From positions 23,465-87,464 of the forward strand of contig NZ_WLYI01000030.1 in assembly GCF_009707515.1 (NCBI RefSeq): 64,000 nucleotides of DNA, given 5' to 3'. Below the pieces are notes generated by a model, which made no database searches, had not been told where the DNA came from, and worked only from the letters and a program-made list of their open reading frames with translations. Positions 26,435 through 35,268 of this stretch are shown in pieces; positions within the stretch are counted from its first letter, which is position 1; every line of letters begins with the position of its first letter. The DNA is from Pseudomonas karstica. GTDB taxonomy: Bacteria > Pseudomonadota > Gammaproteobacteria > Pseudomonadales > Pseudomonadaceae. Position numbers and translations under genes: made by a program.

Positions 26435-27187
26435 TCAGACGAAGGAATCGTCATCGCCAAAGGAGGAGGAGTCGTCGGAATAGTCGCTGTCGGCGAAGCT
26501 GTCCTGGTTATTGTTGCTCCAGCTGTCATTGCCGGCCACGCGCTGGTCATCGTTGCCCCAACCACTGCTGTCGCTGACGGGAGCGGGCTCTTCGCGAACG
26601 ATCTCTTCCACCACCTGCGGTTGCTGGTTATGGCCAAACAAGCTGCTGATGCCTTGAGCCAGCATCACACCACCGGCTACGCCAGCGGCCGTTTTTAGTG
26701 CGCCACCCAAAAAACCGCTGCCAACGGGCGCGGCTGCCGGTTGCTGGGGCTGCTGGTAGTTCTGCTGTGGCGTACCAAAATTCTGTTGTGGCGCCGGTTG
26801 GCTGTTAAAGCCAGGGCGAGCCGGCTCGCGCCAGCCACCCCCCGAAGGCGCCGCTGGCTGCGAATCCCGTGGGCCACCGCCAAAAATACCCGACAGGAAC
26901 CCGCCGCTGCTCGGTGCAGGTTGCACGACCTGAGCCTTGGCCAGCAGCAGTTCATCCTGCAATTGCTGGAGTTGCTGCGCCTGCTGTCTGTTCTGCGCAT
27001 CGAGGCTCTTGATGGCAGCCTCTTGCACCAAAATCGCCTGGGTCATGAAATACCCTGCATCCGGCTGGCGAATGATGTGCTCCTTGATCCGCGCTTGCGC
27101 TTGGGCGTCGCGGGGGCCTGAGTCCGTTTCGGCTTGCTGCAACCGTGAAAACAGTCCATCGATCAGGGTTTGCTCTTCGCTGTTCAT
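26435..27187 (-). CDS. DUF2076 domain protein
   Basis: 250 residues. The N-terminus (SEEQTLIDGLFSRLQQAE...QARIKEHIIRQPDAGYFMTQAILVQEAAIKSLD) is the DUF2076 signature, followed by a Gln-rich coiled-coil segment (about 65-90), a Gly/Pro/Gln-rich region, a Gly-rich hydrophobic stretch GFLGGALKTAAGVAGGVMLAQGISSLFG, and an acidic Ser/Asp-rich tail. It may associate with membranes. The function is not established. Confidence 0.88.
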   Translation of the reverse strand: MNSEEQTLIDGLFSRLQQAETDSGPRDAQAQARIKEHIIRQPDAGYFMTQAILVQEAAIKSLDAQNRQQAQQLQQLQDELLLAKAQVVQPAPSSGGFLSGIFGGGPRDSQPAAPSGGGWREPARPGFNSQPAPQQNFGTPQQNYQQPQQPAAAPVGSGFLGGALKTAAGVAGGVMLAQGISSLFGHNQQPQVVEEIVREEPAPVSDSSGWGNDDQRVAGNDSWSNNNQDSFADSDYSDDSSSFGDDDSFV

Positions 27188-27348
27188 GGCGACCTCGTTA
27201 GATTGCCGGTAGAAATCTTCGCCTTGCCCAAAGTAGGTAAGGTACGCCTCAGTAATGGGGCTGCCTTCCAGGGTTTCAACAGTCTTTACCCAAGGTTTAC
27301 GTTTGCCGGTGATCGGTTAAAGTGTCCCCCTGCTTTTTTCGGCCTGTG

Positions 27349-28017
27349 ATGACCTTGATGAATCCGTTAAACGTACTGCGCGACTCGTTCTACTTTTTTC
27401 AGCGCAACCTGGGCGCCATCGTTCAGTTGTGCCTGCCGCTCGTGATCTTCGAGGCCCTGCTGCAACAGGTGCTCGACCGCTCGCTGGGGCCGGATGCGTT
27501 TCCCGGCTATAGCGTGGTGGTGGGTTTGCTGGTTTATCCGCTGTACACCGGCGCGCTGATCCTGCTCCTCGACGCCCGCACCCGTGGTGAATCACCGCGA
27601 ACCCTGGACGTGCTGGCAATGGCCGCGACCCTGTGGCCACGCTTTGCCCTGCTGACAGCCATCAGCACGCTGCTGATCCTGCTGGGGTTATCGCTGTACT
27701 TCCTGCCGGGGTTGTGGCTGATGGTCACGCTCGCCTTTGCCGAGTACCTGCTGGTACTACGAGGCATGCCGGCGCTTTCCGCCATGAAGGAAAGCTTTCG
27801 CCTGACCCGTGGGCATTTTTGGCGGATCCTGGTGTGCATACTGTGTGTGATGACACCCTTGTGGCTGCTCAAAGGCGCCACGCTGTCGGTGTATCCGGAC
27901 CCGAATCCGGTACTGGGAGTGCTGGTCGACAGCGCCCAAAGCTTCCTGCAGTTGTTTACCAGCGTGGTGCTGTTCCGCCTATTCATGTTGATCGGTGGAG
28001 ATGCCGACGCGCAGTGA
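27349..28017 (+). CDS. YciC-like multi-pass membrane protein
   Basis: About 222 residues with six predicted membrane segments. MNPLNVLRDSFYFFQRNLGAIVQLCLPLVIFEAL is the conserved N-terminal region. The start is uncertain: ATG at 27349 or the one at 27358, as neither has a strong ribosome binding site. A conserved MKESFRLTRGHFWRIL segment lies between helices. The family's role is unknown; an envelope function is suspected. Confidence 0.75.
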   Translation: MTLMNPLNVLRDSFYFFQRNLGAIVQLCLPLVIFEALLQQVLDRSLGPDAFPGYSVVVGLLVYPLYTGALILLLDARTRGESPRTLDVLAMAATLWPRFALLTAISTLLILLGLSLYFLPGLWLMVTLAFAEYLLVLRGMPALSAMKESFRLTRGHFWRILVCILCVMTPLWLLKGATLSVYPDPNPVLGVLVDSAQSFLQLFTSVVLFRLFMLIGGDADAQ

Positions 28018-28057
28018 TATGCTCCCTCCCTGTCCTGGAATGCCATAAGCCGAGCCG

Positions 28058-29146
28058 ATGACCCGTTTATTGCGCCTCTCCCTGTTGGGCCTGCTGATTA
28101 TCACGGGCCTGCTGGCCGCCCTGACCTACAACCTGACGTGGCGCCCCGCCGACAAGGAAACCCTGCCCATCCACTGTGTCGCGCCTCGGGCACCCACCCT
28201 ACTGCCAGGCCAGGCACTCAAGGTGATGACCTGGAACGTGCAGTACCTGGCCGGCAAGAACTATGTGTTCTGGTATGACACCCAGGACGGCAGCGGCCCT
28301 GACGATCGTCCCACCGTCGAAGACATGGCCTTCAGCCTTGACGAAGTGGCCCGGGTGATTCGCGATGAGAAGCCCGACATTCTACTGCTGCAAGAACTGG
28401 ACGAAGGGGCCAAGCGCTCCCATTATCAGGACCAACTGGCGTTACTCCAGGAACGGCTGGTCGACCTCTACCCTTGCAGCGTCCAGGCCTTCGACTGGAA
28501 GGCTGATTTTGTCCCCGACCTGCATATATTCGGCAGCGTCGGCCGCAAGCTGGTGACCCTGAGCCGCTACCAGGTCGAACACGCCGAGCGCCTTCATTTG
28601 CCCGCGGCCACGGCCAACCTTGTCAGTCGCCAGTTCCAACCAAAGCCGGCCCTGCTACTGACCTACCTGCCGCTGAGTGACGGCGGCCAACTGGCAGTGC
28701 TCAACACCCGTCTGGACCGCGCAGCTCCGGGAAGCAGCACCGTGCAAGAACAGGTACAAACGACCGTCAAGCTGCTGGATAAATTCGAGAGCCGCGGCAC
28801 TCCATGGCTGATTGGTGGCGACTTCAAGCTACTGCCCCTTGGGCAATTCCTGCGCCTGGACGCGGACAAGCGCGGGCCGTATTCGCCGGACAGTGAGCTG
28901 CACCTGCTGTGGGGCAAGTACCCGATGATCCCGAGCAACAGTGAATCCAGCGGGATAGATCGGAGCAAATGGCTGACATACTTCCCCAATGACCCAAGTG
29001 TCGACGGGCCGGATCGGACGTTGGACTATCTGTTCTACAGCTCGCGGATCAAACGGGTCGAGGCCCGGGTACGGCAGGACGACACCTTGCGCACTTCCAG
29101 CCACTTACCGGTGATCGGACGGTTCCTGCTGCCAGCAGCGCAGTAA
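28058..29146 (+). CDS. Endonuclease/exonuclease/phosphatase-fold protein with a degenerate active site
   Basis: 362 residues. An N-terminal hydrophobic anchor (about 5-25) puts the domain in the periplasm. The EEP fold is recognisable from MTWNVQYL, ILLLQELDEG, LAVLNTRLD, WLIGGDFKLLP, RTLDYLFYSS and SSHLPVIGRF. At three catalytic positions the family residues are replaced: NTHL reads NTRL, GDFN reads GDFK, and SDH reads SSH. The protein may therefore be non-catalytic or use altered chemistry. It is probably co-transcribed with the YciC-like gene 40 bp upstream. Confidence 0.82.
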   Translation: MTRLLRLSLLGLLIITGLLAALTYNLTWRPADKETLPIHCVAPRAPTLLPGQALKVMTWNVQYLAGKNYVFWYDTQDGSGPDDRPTVEDMAFSLDEVARVIRDEKPDILLLQELDEGAKRSHYQDQLALLQERLVDLYPCSVQAFDWKADFVPDLHIFGSVGRKLVTLSRYQVEHAERLHLPAATANLVSRQFQPKPALLLTYLPLSDGGQLAVLNTRLDRAAPGSSTVQEQVQTTVKLLDKFESRGTPWLIGGDFKLLPLGQFLRLDADKRGPYSPDSELHLLWGKYPMIPSNSESSGIDRSKWLTYFPNDPSVDGPDRTLDYLFYSSRIKRVEARVRQDDTLRTSSHLPVIGRFLLPAAQ

Positions 29147-29175
29147 CCACCACGATTCAATGGGCTTCGTGCCCC

Positions 29176-31683
29176 TTACTTTCTGGGTTTGATCCGCGCC
29201 GTCGCTTCTGCCACCAACGGATCATCCGGCCAGTAATGCTTGGGGTACCGCCCTTTTAAATCCTTTTTTACCTCGGCATAGGTACTGCGCCAGAAGTTCG
29301 CCAGGTCTTGTGTCACCTGCACCGGCCGCCGCGCAGGCGACAACAGGTGCAGCTTGACCACCTGCCGGCCACCGGCAATGCGCGGAGTGTCAGCCAGGCC
29401 GAACAGCTCCTGCAAGCGTACCGCCAGAATCGGTGGCTGCTCGCTGTAGTCCAGGCGCACCGAGGAGCCCGAGGGCACTTTCAGATGATGGGGCGCCAAC
29501 TCGTCCAGACGTTGCGGCAACGGCCAAGGCAGCAGGTTATGCAGGAAACTGGACAAGTCCAGGTTGGCAAAATGACTCAAGCGCGAGACCCTGCCCAAGT
29601 AGGGCATCAACCAGTGTTCAAGGCTGGCGAGCAAGGCGCTGTCGCTGACATCCGGCCACAGGCTGTCTTTACCCGCGTCCAGTTGGCGCAACAACATCAC
29701 CCGCGCCTGCCACTGGCGCAACTCGGGGGTCCAGGGCAACAACTCCAGGCCCTTGCGGCGCACCAGACTGGCCAGCGCCTGGCTGCGAGCGGCTTCGTCC
29801 AGGCCAGTCAGGGGTTCGCGGCCGAGCACCAGTTCGCCCACCTTGCGCTGGCGTTCGGCGCGCAATACGCCTTCACGTTCGTCCCAGTCCAGTTGATCGA
29901 TCACCCGTACTTGCTCGGCCAACACCGAGTCAAACAGCGCCGGATCAAATTCTGCTGCCAGGTAAATCCGTTCTTCCCGCTGGCCCTGGCGGCTGCCCAG
30001 GTCAGCGATCACCAGCCACGGCTGTTTCATCAGGCTGTCGGCCTCGGCAAACAACGCGGCGCGACCATTGGCCAAGCGATATTCGGCGCCACCGGCTCGC
30101 CGTTGTTGCGCAACGCGGTCGGGGTAAGCCAGGGCCAGCAACGCGCCGAGCCAGCGTGGGTGATCCGGGTCGACGACCGCTTGTTCGGCCTTGCCCCGTA
30201 AATAACTCCGGTATTGCCGAGCCAGTTGTTTGGCCCGCTGCACACCGCCTTGAGTGCCACGCGCGCGCTCTTCGCCAGACAACAACGCCAAACGACTGTG
30301 CAAGTCCGCACCGGCACCACGCAAAATATCGCGCTCGCCCAATAGTGCAGCCACGTCACAGGCCATGCTCGCCAACCCCAGGTCCTGGCCGCGCAACAGT
30401 AAATGGGCGATGCGCGGATGGGCTGGCAGTTCGGCCATCTTCTGACCATGCTTGGTTAACGTGCCGTCATCCAACGCCCCCAGGCGCACCAGCAAATCCT
30501 GGGCCTGGGCATAGGCGGCCGTCGGCGGGACATCGAGCCATACCAGTTGGCCCGGCGCCACACCCCAGCGCGCCAGTTGCAAGGCCAACCCGGCCAGATC
30601 TGCCGCGAGGATTTGCGCGCTGGCATAGGCCGACAGCGCTTCATGCTGGTCCTCGGACCACAACCGATAACACACCCCTGGCTCCAGTCGCCCAGCCCGA
30701 CCGGCACGCTGAGTGGCGCTGGCGCGGGATATGCGCTGGGTGTCGAGGCGGGTCATGCCGCTGCCTGGGTCGAAACGCGGCACTCGCGCCAGCCCGGCAT
30801 CAATCACCACCCGCACGCCATCAATGGTCAGGCTGGTCTCGGCGATATTGGTCGCCAGCACCACTTTGCGTTTACCCGCTGGCGCCGGATCGATGGCTGC
30901 CCGTTGCGCCGCCAGGTCCAATTCACCATGGAGCGGACACAGCAGCACATCGCCGCGATCCCCCAGGGCATCAGCCAATTGCTGGTTGACTCGACGAATC
31001 TCCGCCTGGCCCGGCAGGAATACCAACACGCTGCCGGCCTCATCATGCAAGGCCTCAAGAATGGTCTGCACCAGCCGTGGCTCAATGAACTCACCGGGCT
31101 GGAACGGCCGGCCCCAACGCATCTGCACCGGATACATGCGGCCTTCGCTGCGCAGAATCGGCGCGTCACCCAGCAGGCCAGCCAGGCGTTCGCCTTCGAG
31201 GGTGGCCGACATCAGCAAGATCTTCAGCGGCTGCTCGTCACGAAACAGGTCACGACCGTTGAGGCTCAGGGCCAGGGCCAGGTCGGCGTCCAGGCTACGC
31301 TCATGGAATTCGTCGAAGATCAGTAAGCCCACGCCCTCCAGCGCCGGGTCATCCTGCAAACGGCGAGTGAGGATGCCTTCGGTGACCACTTCGATACGGG
31401 TGTTGGGGCCGACCTTGCTGTCCAGGCGAATCCGGTAACCGACAGTCTCACCCACCTTTTCGCCCAGCTCGCTGGCCAGCCGCTCAGCCGCCGCACGCGC
31501 GGCCAGACGCCGGGGCTCGAGCATCAGGATGGTTTGCCCGGCCAGCCAGGTTTCATTCAGCAGCGCCAAGGGCACTCGCGTGGTTTTACCGGCCCCGGGC
31601 GGTGCTTCGAGCACGGCTTCATGGCGTATCGCCAAGGCTTCACGCAAGGCGGGTAAAACATCATCGATTGGCAACGAATTCAT
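29176..31683 (-). CDS. hrpB: ATP-dependent helicase HrpB (DEAH/DExH type)
   Basis: 835 residues from the ATG at 31683 (MNSLPIDDVLPALREAL); the frame is open 34 codons further but unconserved. Walker A is EAPPGAGKTTRVP, motif II LLIFDEFHERSLDADLAL, motif III MSATLEG, and motif VI TQRAGRAGRLEPGVCYRLW. The HA2 and C-terminal HrpB domains follow (LPWPLPQRLDELAPHHLKVPSGS...). Widespread in proteobacteria; an RNA helicase with a poorly defined role. Confidence 0.93.
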   Translation of the reverse strand: MNSLPIDDVLPALREALAIRHEAVLEAPPGAGKTTRVPLALLNETWLAGQTILMLEPRRLAARAAAERLASELGEKVGETVGYRIRLDSKVGPNTRIEVVTEGILTRRLQDDPALEGVGLLIFDEFHERSLDADLALALSLNGRDLFRDEQPLKILLMSATLEGERLAGLLGDAPILRSEGRMYPVQMRWGRPFQPGEFIEPRLVQTILEALHDEAGSVLVFLPGQAEIRRVNQQLADALGDRGDVLLCPLHGELDLAAQRAAIDPAPAGKRKVVLATNIAETSLTIDGVRVVIDAGLARVPRFDPGSGMTRLDTQRISRASATQRAGRAGRLEPGVCYRLWSEDQHEALSAYASAQILAADLAGLALQLARWGVAPGQLVWLDVPPTAAYAQAQDLLVRLGALDDGTLTKHGQKMAELPAHPRIAHLLLRGQDLGLASMACDVAALLGERDILRGAGADLHSRLALLSGEERARGTQGGVQRAKQLARQYRSYLRGKAEQAVVDPDHPRWLGALLALAYPDRVAQQRRAGGAEYRLANGRAALFAEADSLMKQPWLVIADLGSRQGQREERIYLAAEFDPALFDSVLAEQVRVIDQLDWDEREGVLRAERQRKVGELVLGREPLTGLDEAARSQALASLVRRKGLELLPWTPELRQWQARVMLLRQLDAGKDSLWPDVSDSALLASLEHWLMPYLGRVSRLSHFANLDLSSFLHNLLPWPLPQRLDELAPHHLKVPSGSSVRLDYSEQPPILAVRLQELFGLADTPRIAGGRQVVKLHLLSPARRPVQVTQDLANFWRSTYAEVKKDLKGRYPKHYWPDDPLVAEATARIKPRK

Positions 31684-31804
31684 ACTGGCTCCAAAGCAGA
31701 GCAGCGAGTATAACGGCGAACTGCCGGGTGTCGGTGGTGGTCTCAGAGGCATACCGGGTCCCCACAGGATATAGTCACCTTTCAAGCGTGTTCAGGAGAG
31801 TTCC

Positions 31805-32224
31805 ATGCGTATTGCTTCCCGTGTCATCGGCGGTGTTCTGGCCGTCACCCTGCTGAGCCAATTGACGGCCTGCGGGTCGATTTTCTACCCCGAGCGCCGT
31901 GGCCAGATCGACGGCAAGATCGACCCGGCAATCGCTGTGCTCGACGCAGTTGGCCTGTTGTTCTACGTGATTCCCGGCCTGATCGCCTTCGGTGTCGACT
32001 TCGCTACCGGCGCCATTTATTTCGAGCCTGGCAAGACCGCCCAGGTGGCCCCGGAAAAACTGCAACAAGCCATCGGCGTCGACGGCAAAGTCGACAATGC
32101 CAAGCTGCAAACCATCATCCAGAAGGAAACCGGCCGCCACCTGCCGCTGGACGATCCACGCATGATTCAGTTCAAGGGCAGCGTTCAACAGCTGGCTACC
32201 CTGGGCCTGCAACCTGCCGCTTAA
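31805..32224 (+). CDS. Predicted lipoprotein with a hydrophobic central segment
   Basis: 139 residues. CAGGAGAG lies upstream of the ATG. The signal peptide ends in LTAC with Cys23. A long hydrophobic segment (about residues 46-66) suggests membrane insertion beyond the lipid anchor. The C-terminal 60 residues are soluble and charged. I do not recognise a characterised family. The fieF gene begins 15 bp downstream, so the two are probably transcribed together. Confidence 0.8.
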   Translation: MRIASRVIGGVLAVTLLSQLTACGSIFYPERRGQIDGKIDPAIAVLDAVGLLFYVIPGLIAFGVDFATGAIYFEPGKTAQVAPEKLQQAIGVDGKVDNAKLQTIIQKETGRHLPLDDPRMIQFKGSVQQLATLGLQPAA

Positions 32225-32239
32225 GGACGTGATCGCGTT

Positions 32240-33133
32240 ATGACCAGCAGTCCCGAACACGCCCGCCTGTTGCGCCTGGCCACCCGCGCGTCAGTCGGTG
32301 TGGCCTGTGTTCTGATCGTGACCAAGGCCATCGCCTGGTGGCTCAGCGGCTCGGTGAGCATGCTCGCCGGGCTCACCGACTCGTTGCTCGATGGTGTGAC
32401 CTCGCTGCTCAACTTGCTGGCGGTGCATTACGCCCTGCGCCCGGCCGATGACGATCACCGTTATGGCCACGGCAAGGCGGAATCGCTGTCGGGCATGGCA
32501 CAAGCCTTGTTCATCGCCGGCAGTGCGGTGTTGATCGCGTATCAGGCGTTCCAGCGTTTGCAGCATCCGGAACCGGTGGGCGCACCGTGGTTGAGTGTCG
32601 CGGTGATCCTATTGGCCCTGGTGCTGACGGTGGCGCTGCTGATCCTGCAACACCGAGTGATTCGCGAGACGGGCTCGACGGCGGTGCGTGCCGATTCGCT
32701 GCACTACCGTTCGGACTTGTTGCTCAATGGCAGCATCCTGGTGGCGCTGGTGTTGGCCGGGTTTGGTTTTCAGCAAGTGGACGCCTGGTTCGGCCTGGGA
32801 ATTGCCGCCTATATCCTGTGGAGCGCGATCCAGATCGCGCGGGAAAGTTTCGCGGTGCTGATGGATGAGGAACTGCCGCCAGACATCAGCCAACACATGC
32901 TGGAGCTGGCTTGCAGCGTACCCGGCGTGCTCGGCGCCCATGACTTGCGCACGCGTATCTCCGGCAGCCACTGGTTCGTGCAGTTGCATCTGGAGTTGCC
33001 GGGGGAATTGAGCCTGTCCGTGGCCCACAGCATCAGCGACCAGGCCGCCGATGCCATCCATCAAGCCTACCCGCGCGCAGAAGTGCTGGTGCACGCCGAC
33101 CCGCAGGAAGTGGTCAAGGGCGCCAAGGCCTAG
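32240..33133 (+). CDS. fieF: Cation diffusion facilitator (Fe/Zn efflux)
   Basis: 297 residues. Six membrane segments; metal-site residues sit in LTDSLLDGVTS (helix 2) and LHYRSDLLLNG (helix 5), and HRYGHGKAESL is the conserved loop. The C-terminal cytoplasmic domain (about 205-290) has several His/Asp for dimer-interface metals. Known members export Zn(II) and Fe(II) by proton antiport. Its stop overlaps the convergent DUF6515 gene by 4 bp. Confidence 0.9.
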   Translation: MTSSPEHARLLRLATRASVGVACVLIVTKAIAWWLSGSVSMLAGLTDSLLDGVTSLLNLLAVHYALRPADDDHRYGHGKAESLSGMAQALFIAGSAVLIAYQAFQRLQHPEPVGAPWLSVAVILLALVLTVALLILQHRVIRETGSTAVRADSLHYRSDLLLNGSILVALVLAGFGFQQVDAWFGLGIAAYILWSAIQIARESFAVLMDEELPPDISQHMLELACSVPGVLGAHDLRTRISGSHWFVQLHLELPGELSLSVAHSISDQAADAIHQAYPRAEVLVHADPQEVVKGAKA

Positions 33134-34137
33134 AACTGTACTTGATACCCGCGACTGCCCAGGCAGTTGCCCTGGGCCTGCCGGTAGGTTTGCACTACCG
33201 CCGGGGCCGGGGCGTAAGTCACGGTTCGAGGATCGAAACCACTTTGTTGCACGGCCCAGCGATAGCAGTCATAGCCATCCTGCTGGACTTGCGCAGGTGA
33301 TTGCCCATTGGCCGGATAGGCCACCACGTCATAGCCGTTACCCTGGGGTTGCGGCGCTGGCATAGGGGCAGCCACTGGCGGCTCGACCACCACGTACTGC
33401 TGGGAACTGGCCTCGTAGGTGTAATAGGCACCGGCGGCGAGGAAAAACAGCGCGCTGCCCACCCACACTTCACGCGCATAGTCCGGCAGGTAATGCACGC
33501 GAATCCCGTAAGGCGGGGCTACGACGACGTAACGTGGCCCTTGGGGGCGGTACCAGTAGCCACCAGAGAAGAAATAATTCTGGCCGCGATAGGGCACGCG
33601 GAAGTTGCGATCGGGGAAGCGGTCAACGATATAACCTGGACGGTGTTGCGGGCCTGACCCCCAGCCATTGCCATGCCCATCGGGGCGACCTGGCCAGCGA
33701 TTGTCATTGGGGTGGCTATTGTAGCCAGGGCGTGAGCCAGAGCCGCCGGCCTCCCAGTGGGGGTTACCCTCGTTGCGTCGGGGGACGTCGCGGTTGTAAC
33801 CCTGGCGCGGCTCCTGGGTCTGGCGCACGGAATCCGGGCGCCCCTGGATCGGCAGGTTATTGGCGGGCCGCGGCGCGGGCCGGCCCTGCTCGTTAGCCTG
33901 AGGGCGACCTTGCCCCCGGCCATTTTGTCCACCACCTTCAAAGTGCTGGTTCTGCGGGCGCGGCTGATTGTTACCGGGCCGCCCGCCACCTTCGGGGCCA
34001 CGCTCATGTTGACCACCACCAGCGCCCTGGGGGCCTTGCCCCTGGCGTGGAGAGTTATCCCGCTCGTCGGCCATCGCCTGCGCACCGACACTGACCATCA
34101 GCAAACCAACACCCGCCAAACGCCAGATGCGCTTCAT
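33130..34137 (-). CDS. DUF6515-like secreted, Gly/Arg/Pro/Asn-rich protein
   Basis: 335 residues from the ATG at 34137 (MKRIWRLAGVGLLMVSVGAQAMA signal peptide). Residues about 25-170 are low-complexity and basic (repeats of GQGP, GGGR, PQNQ type). The conserved C-terminal half has YWYRPQGPRYVVVAPPYGIRVHYLPDY followed by a hydrophobic helix VGSALFFLAAGAYYTY, then QDGYDCYRWAVQQSGFDP, a Cys-containing motif common to envelope DUF proteins. Probably periplasmic or outer-membrane associated; function unknown. Confidence 0.82.
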   Translation of the reverse strand: MKRIWRLAGVGLLMVSVGAQAMADERDNSPRQGQGPQGAGGGQHERGPEGGGRPGNNQPRPQNQHFEGGGQNGRGQGRPQANEQGRPAPRPANNLPIQGRPDSVRQTQEPRQGYNRDVPRRNEGNPHWEAGGSGSRPGYNSHPNDNRWPGRPDGHGNGWGSGPQHRPGYIVDRFPDRNFRVPYRGQNYFFSGGYWYRPQGPRYVVVAPPYGIRVHYLPDYAREVWVGSALFFLAAGAYYTYEASSQQYVVVEPPVAAPMPAPQPQGNGYDVVAYPANGQSPAQVQQDGYDCYRWAVQQSGFDPRTVTYAPAPAVVQTYRQAQGNCLGSRGYQVQF

Positions 34138-34237
34138 GCTATTCCTCACTGCGGATTAGGGCTTATAGCTAAGACTGGAAAAACCGTGCCCGGTTCTGAG
34201 ACAGGTTATCAGTCACGAGAACAATTTTCGCAGGCAA

Positions 34238-34265
34238 AGAAAAAGGGCGACCCGTCGGCCGCCCC
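34238..34265 (-). terminator. Minus-strand rho-independent terminator without an upstream gene
   Basis: On the minus strand GGGCGGCC pairs with GGTCGCCC (7 of 8 positions, 4-nt loop), followed by TTTTTCTTT. It lies about 100 bp upstream of the DUF6515 start. Confidence 0.6.
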
Positions 34266-34425
34266 TTGAGAATTTTGTCCTGGCTCAACGCTTTTGACGT
34301 TGGCTCACCTCACGCCGTCTTGTGGACAGTGCGCAGCCCGGGGGCCGGCGCAACCCGGTGGGGTTGGCGGGCCGCAGCCGGCCTGATCGGGCGGGCTGCA
34401 GTGGACTCTATGTCCGGGCAGTGAT
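34238..34425 (-). ncRNA. Candidate small RNA or attenuated leader
   Basis: Three nested perfect stems form one compact fold: GCAGCCCG (34333-34340)/CGGGCTGC (34392-34399), GGCCGGC (34343-34349)/GCCGGCC (34377-34383), and AACCC (34352-34356)/GGGTT (34361-34365). The terminator at 34238-34265 gives the minus orientation. The 5' end is a guess. It could be a free sRNA or a leader of the DUF6515 gene that ends early. Confidence 0.35.
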
Positions 34426-34553
34426 TCTGTTGATAACTTTACGCTTCAGGCCCTGGCAGATGATTGCGAAGATTGCGTCAATAAACAGTGCTTGCGCAAT
34501 TTTTAACCCTGGATAGATAATTCACAGCAATAGTTACGACAAAGGCCAGCCCC

Positions 34554-35033
34554 ATGAGCAAACTTGACCGATACGACCTGAGTATTTTGGCGGAATTACA
34601 GCGCGACGCGAGGATCTCCAACCAGGAGTTGGCCGAGCGGATCGGCCTGTCGCCGTCACCCTGCTCGCGCCGAGTCAAGCAACTGGAGGACGATGGCTAC
34701 ATCTCACGCCAGGTGGCGTTGCTGGACCGCAAGATGCTCGGCCTGAGCCTGACGGCCTACGTGTTGATCGGCATGGACCGACACACACCCGAGCGCTTCG
34801 AGAACTTCGAAGCCGCCATTCGCAGTTTGCCGCAAGTGCTGGAATGCAGCTTGGTGACCGGAATGGATGCCGACTATCAGCTGAAAGTGGTGGTGCCGGA
34901 CATGGATCACTATCAGAAGCTGCTGCTGGGGCACTTGACCCGGATCGAAGGCGTCACCAGCGTGCGCTCCAGCTTTGTGCTGAACCAGGTGCTCAACAGC
35001 ACCGAGTTGCCGCTGACCCACCTGCGTACCTGA
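34554..35033 (+). CDS. Lrp/AsnC-family transcriptional regulator
   Basis: 159 residues. The helix-turn-helix is LDRYDLSILAELQRDARISNQELAERIGLSPSPCSRRVKQLEDDGYI (residues 3-49); SPSPCSRRVKQLE is the recognition helix typical of true Lrp-like proteins. A RAM domain follows (about 65-145). Co-directional with the DUF2788 gene 16 bp downstream. Its targets are unknown. Confidence 0.9.
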   Translation: MSKLDRYDLSILAELQRDARISNQELAERIGLSPSPCSRRVKQLEDDGYISRQVALLDRKMLGLSLTAYVLIGMDRHTPERFENFEAAIRSLPQVLECSLVTGMDADYQLKVVVPDMDHYQKLLLGHLTRIEGVTSVRSSFVLNQVLNSTELPLTHLRT

Positions 35034-35049
35034 AGACGGAAAAGACCCA

Positions 35050-35268
35050 ATGGACTCCATAGATCCCGCCTTGCTCGAAGAATGGATGATGACCGGCCTG
35101 GTCACCATCCTGATCATTTTCATGGGATTTATCGTCTGGGACCTGGCGAAGAAATCCAAGGCCGGGCGCTTCGGTTCCTTGATTCTGTTTTTCGTACTGG
35201 GCCTGGGTGTCGCCGCGTTCATCATCAAGAGCGTGGTGATCGGCCTCATCGAGTCCGGCGCCTTATAA
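35050..35268 (+). CDS. DUF2788 small membrane protein
   Basis: 72 residues with two membrane segments (about 13-32 and 42-66) separated by a short KKSKAGR cytoplasmic loop. The N-terminal acidic MDSIDPALLEEWMMTGLVTILIIF segment is characteristic of the family. Function unknown. Its end overlaps the convergent rluE by 6 bp. Confidence 0.85.
   Translation: MDSIDPALLEEWMMTGLVTILIIFMGFIVWDLAKKSKAGRFGSLILFFVLGLGVAAFIIKSVVIGLIESGAL

Larger units (their letters stand above)
34138..34553. other. Long intergenic region with folded element and minus-strand terminator
   Basis: 416 bp without a convincing protein gene. It contains a minus-strand terminator (34238-34265), a very stable nested hairpin (34333-34399), and an AT-rich stretch (34425-34553) that probably holds promoters for the Lrp gene and for a minus-strand transcript. 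Confidence 0.6.

Noticed and set aside
34322..34516. Small protein gene in the long gap before the Lrp gene
   Set aside because: The frame runs through the perfect nested hairpin, has no ribosome binding site and has biased Gly/Arg/Pro composition from the GC-rich stems.
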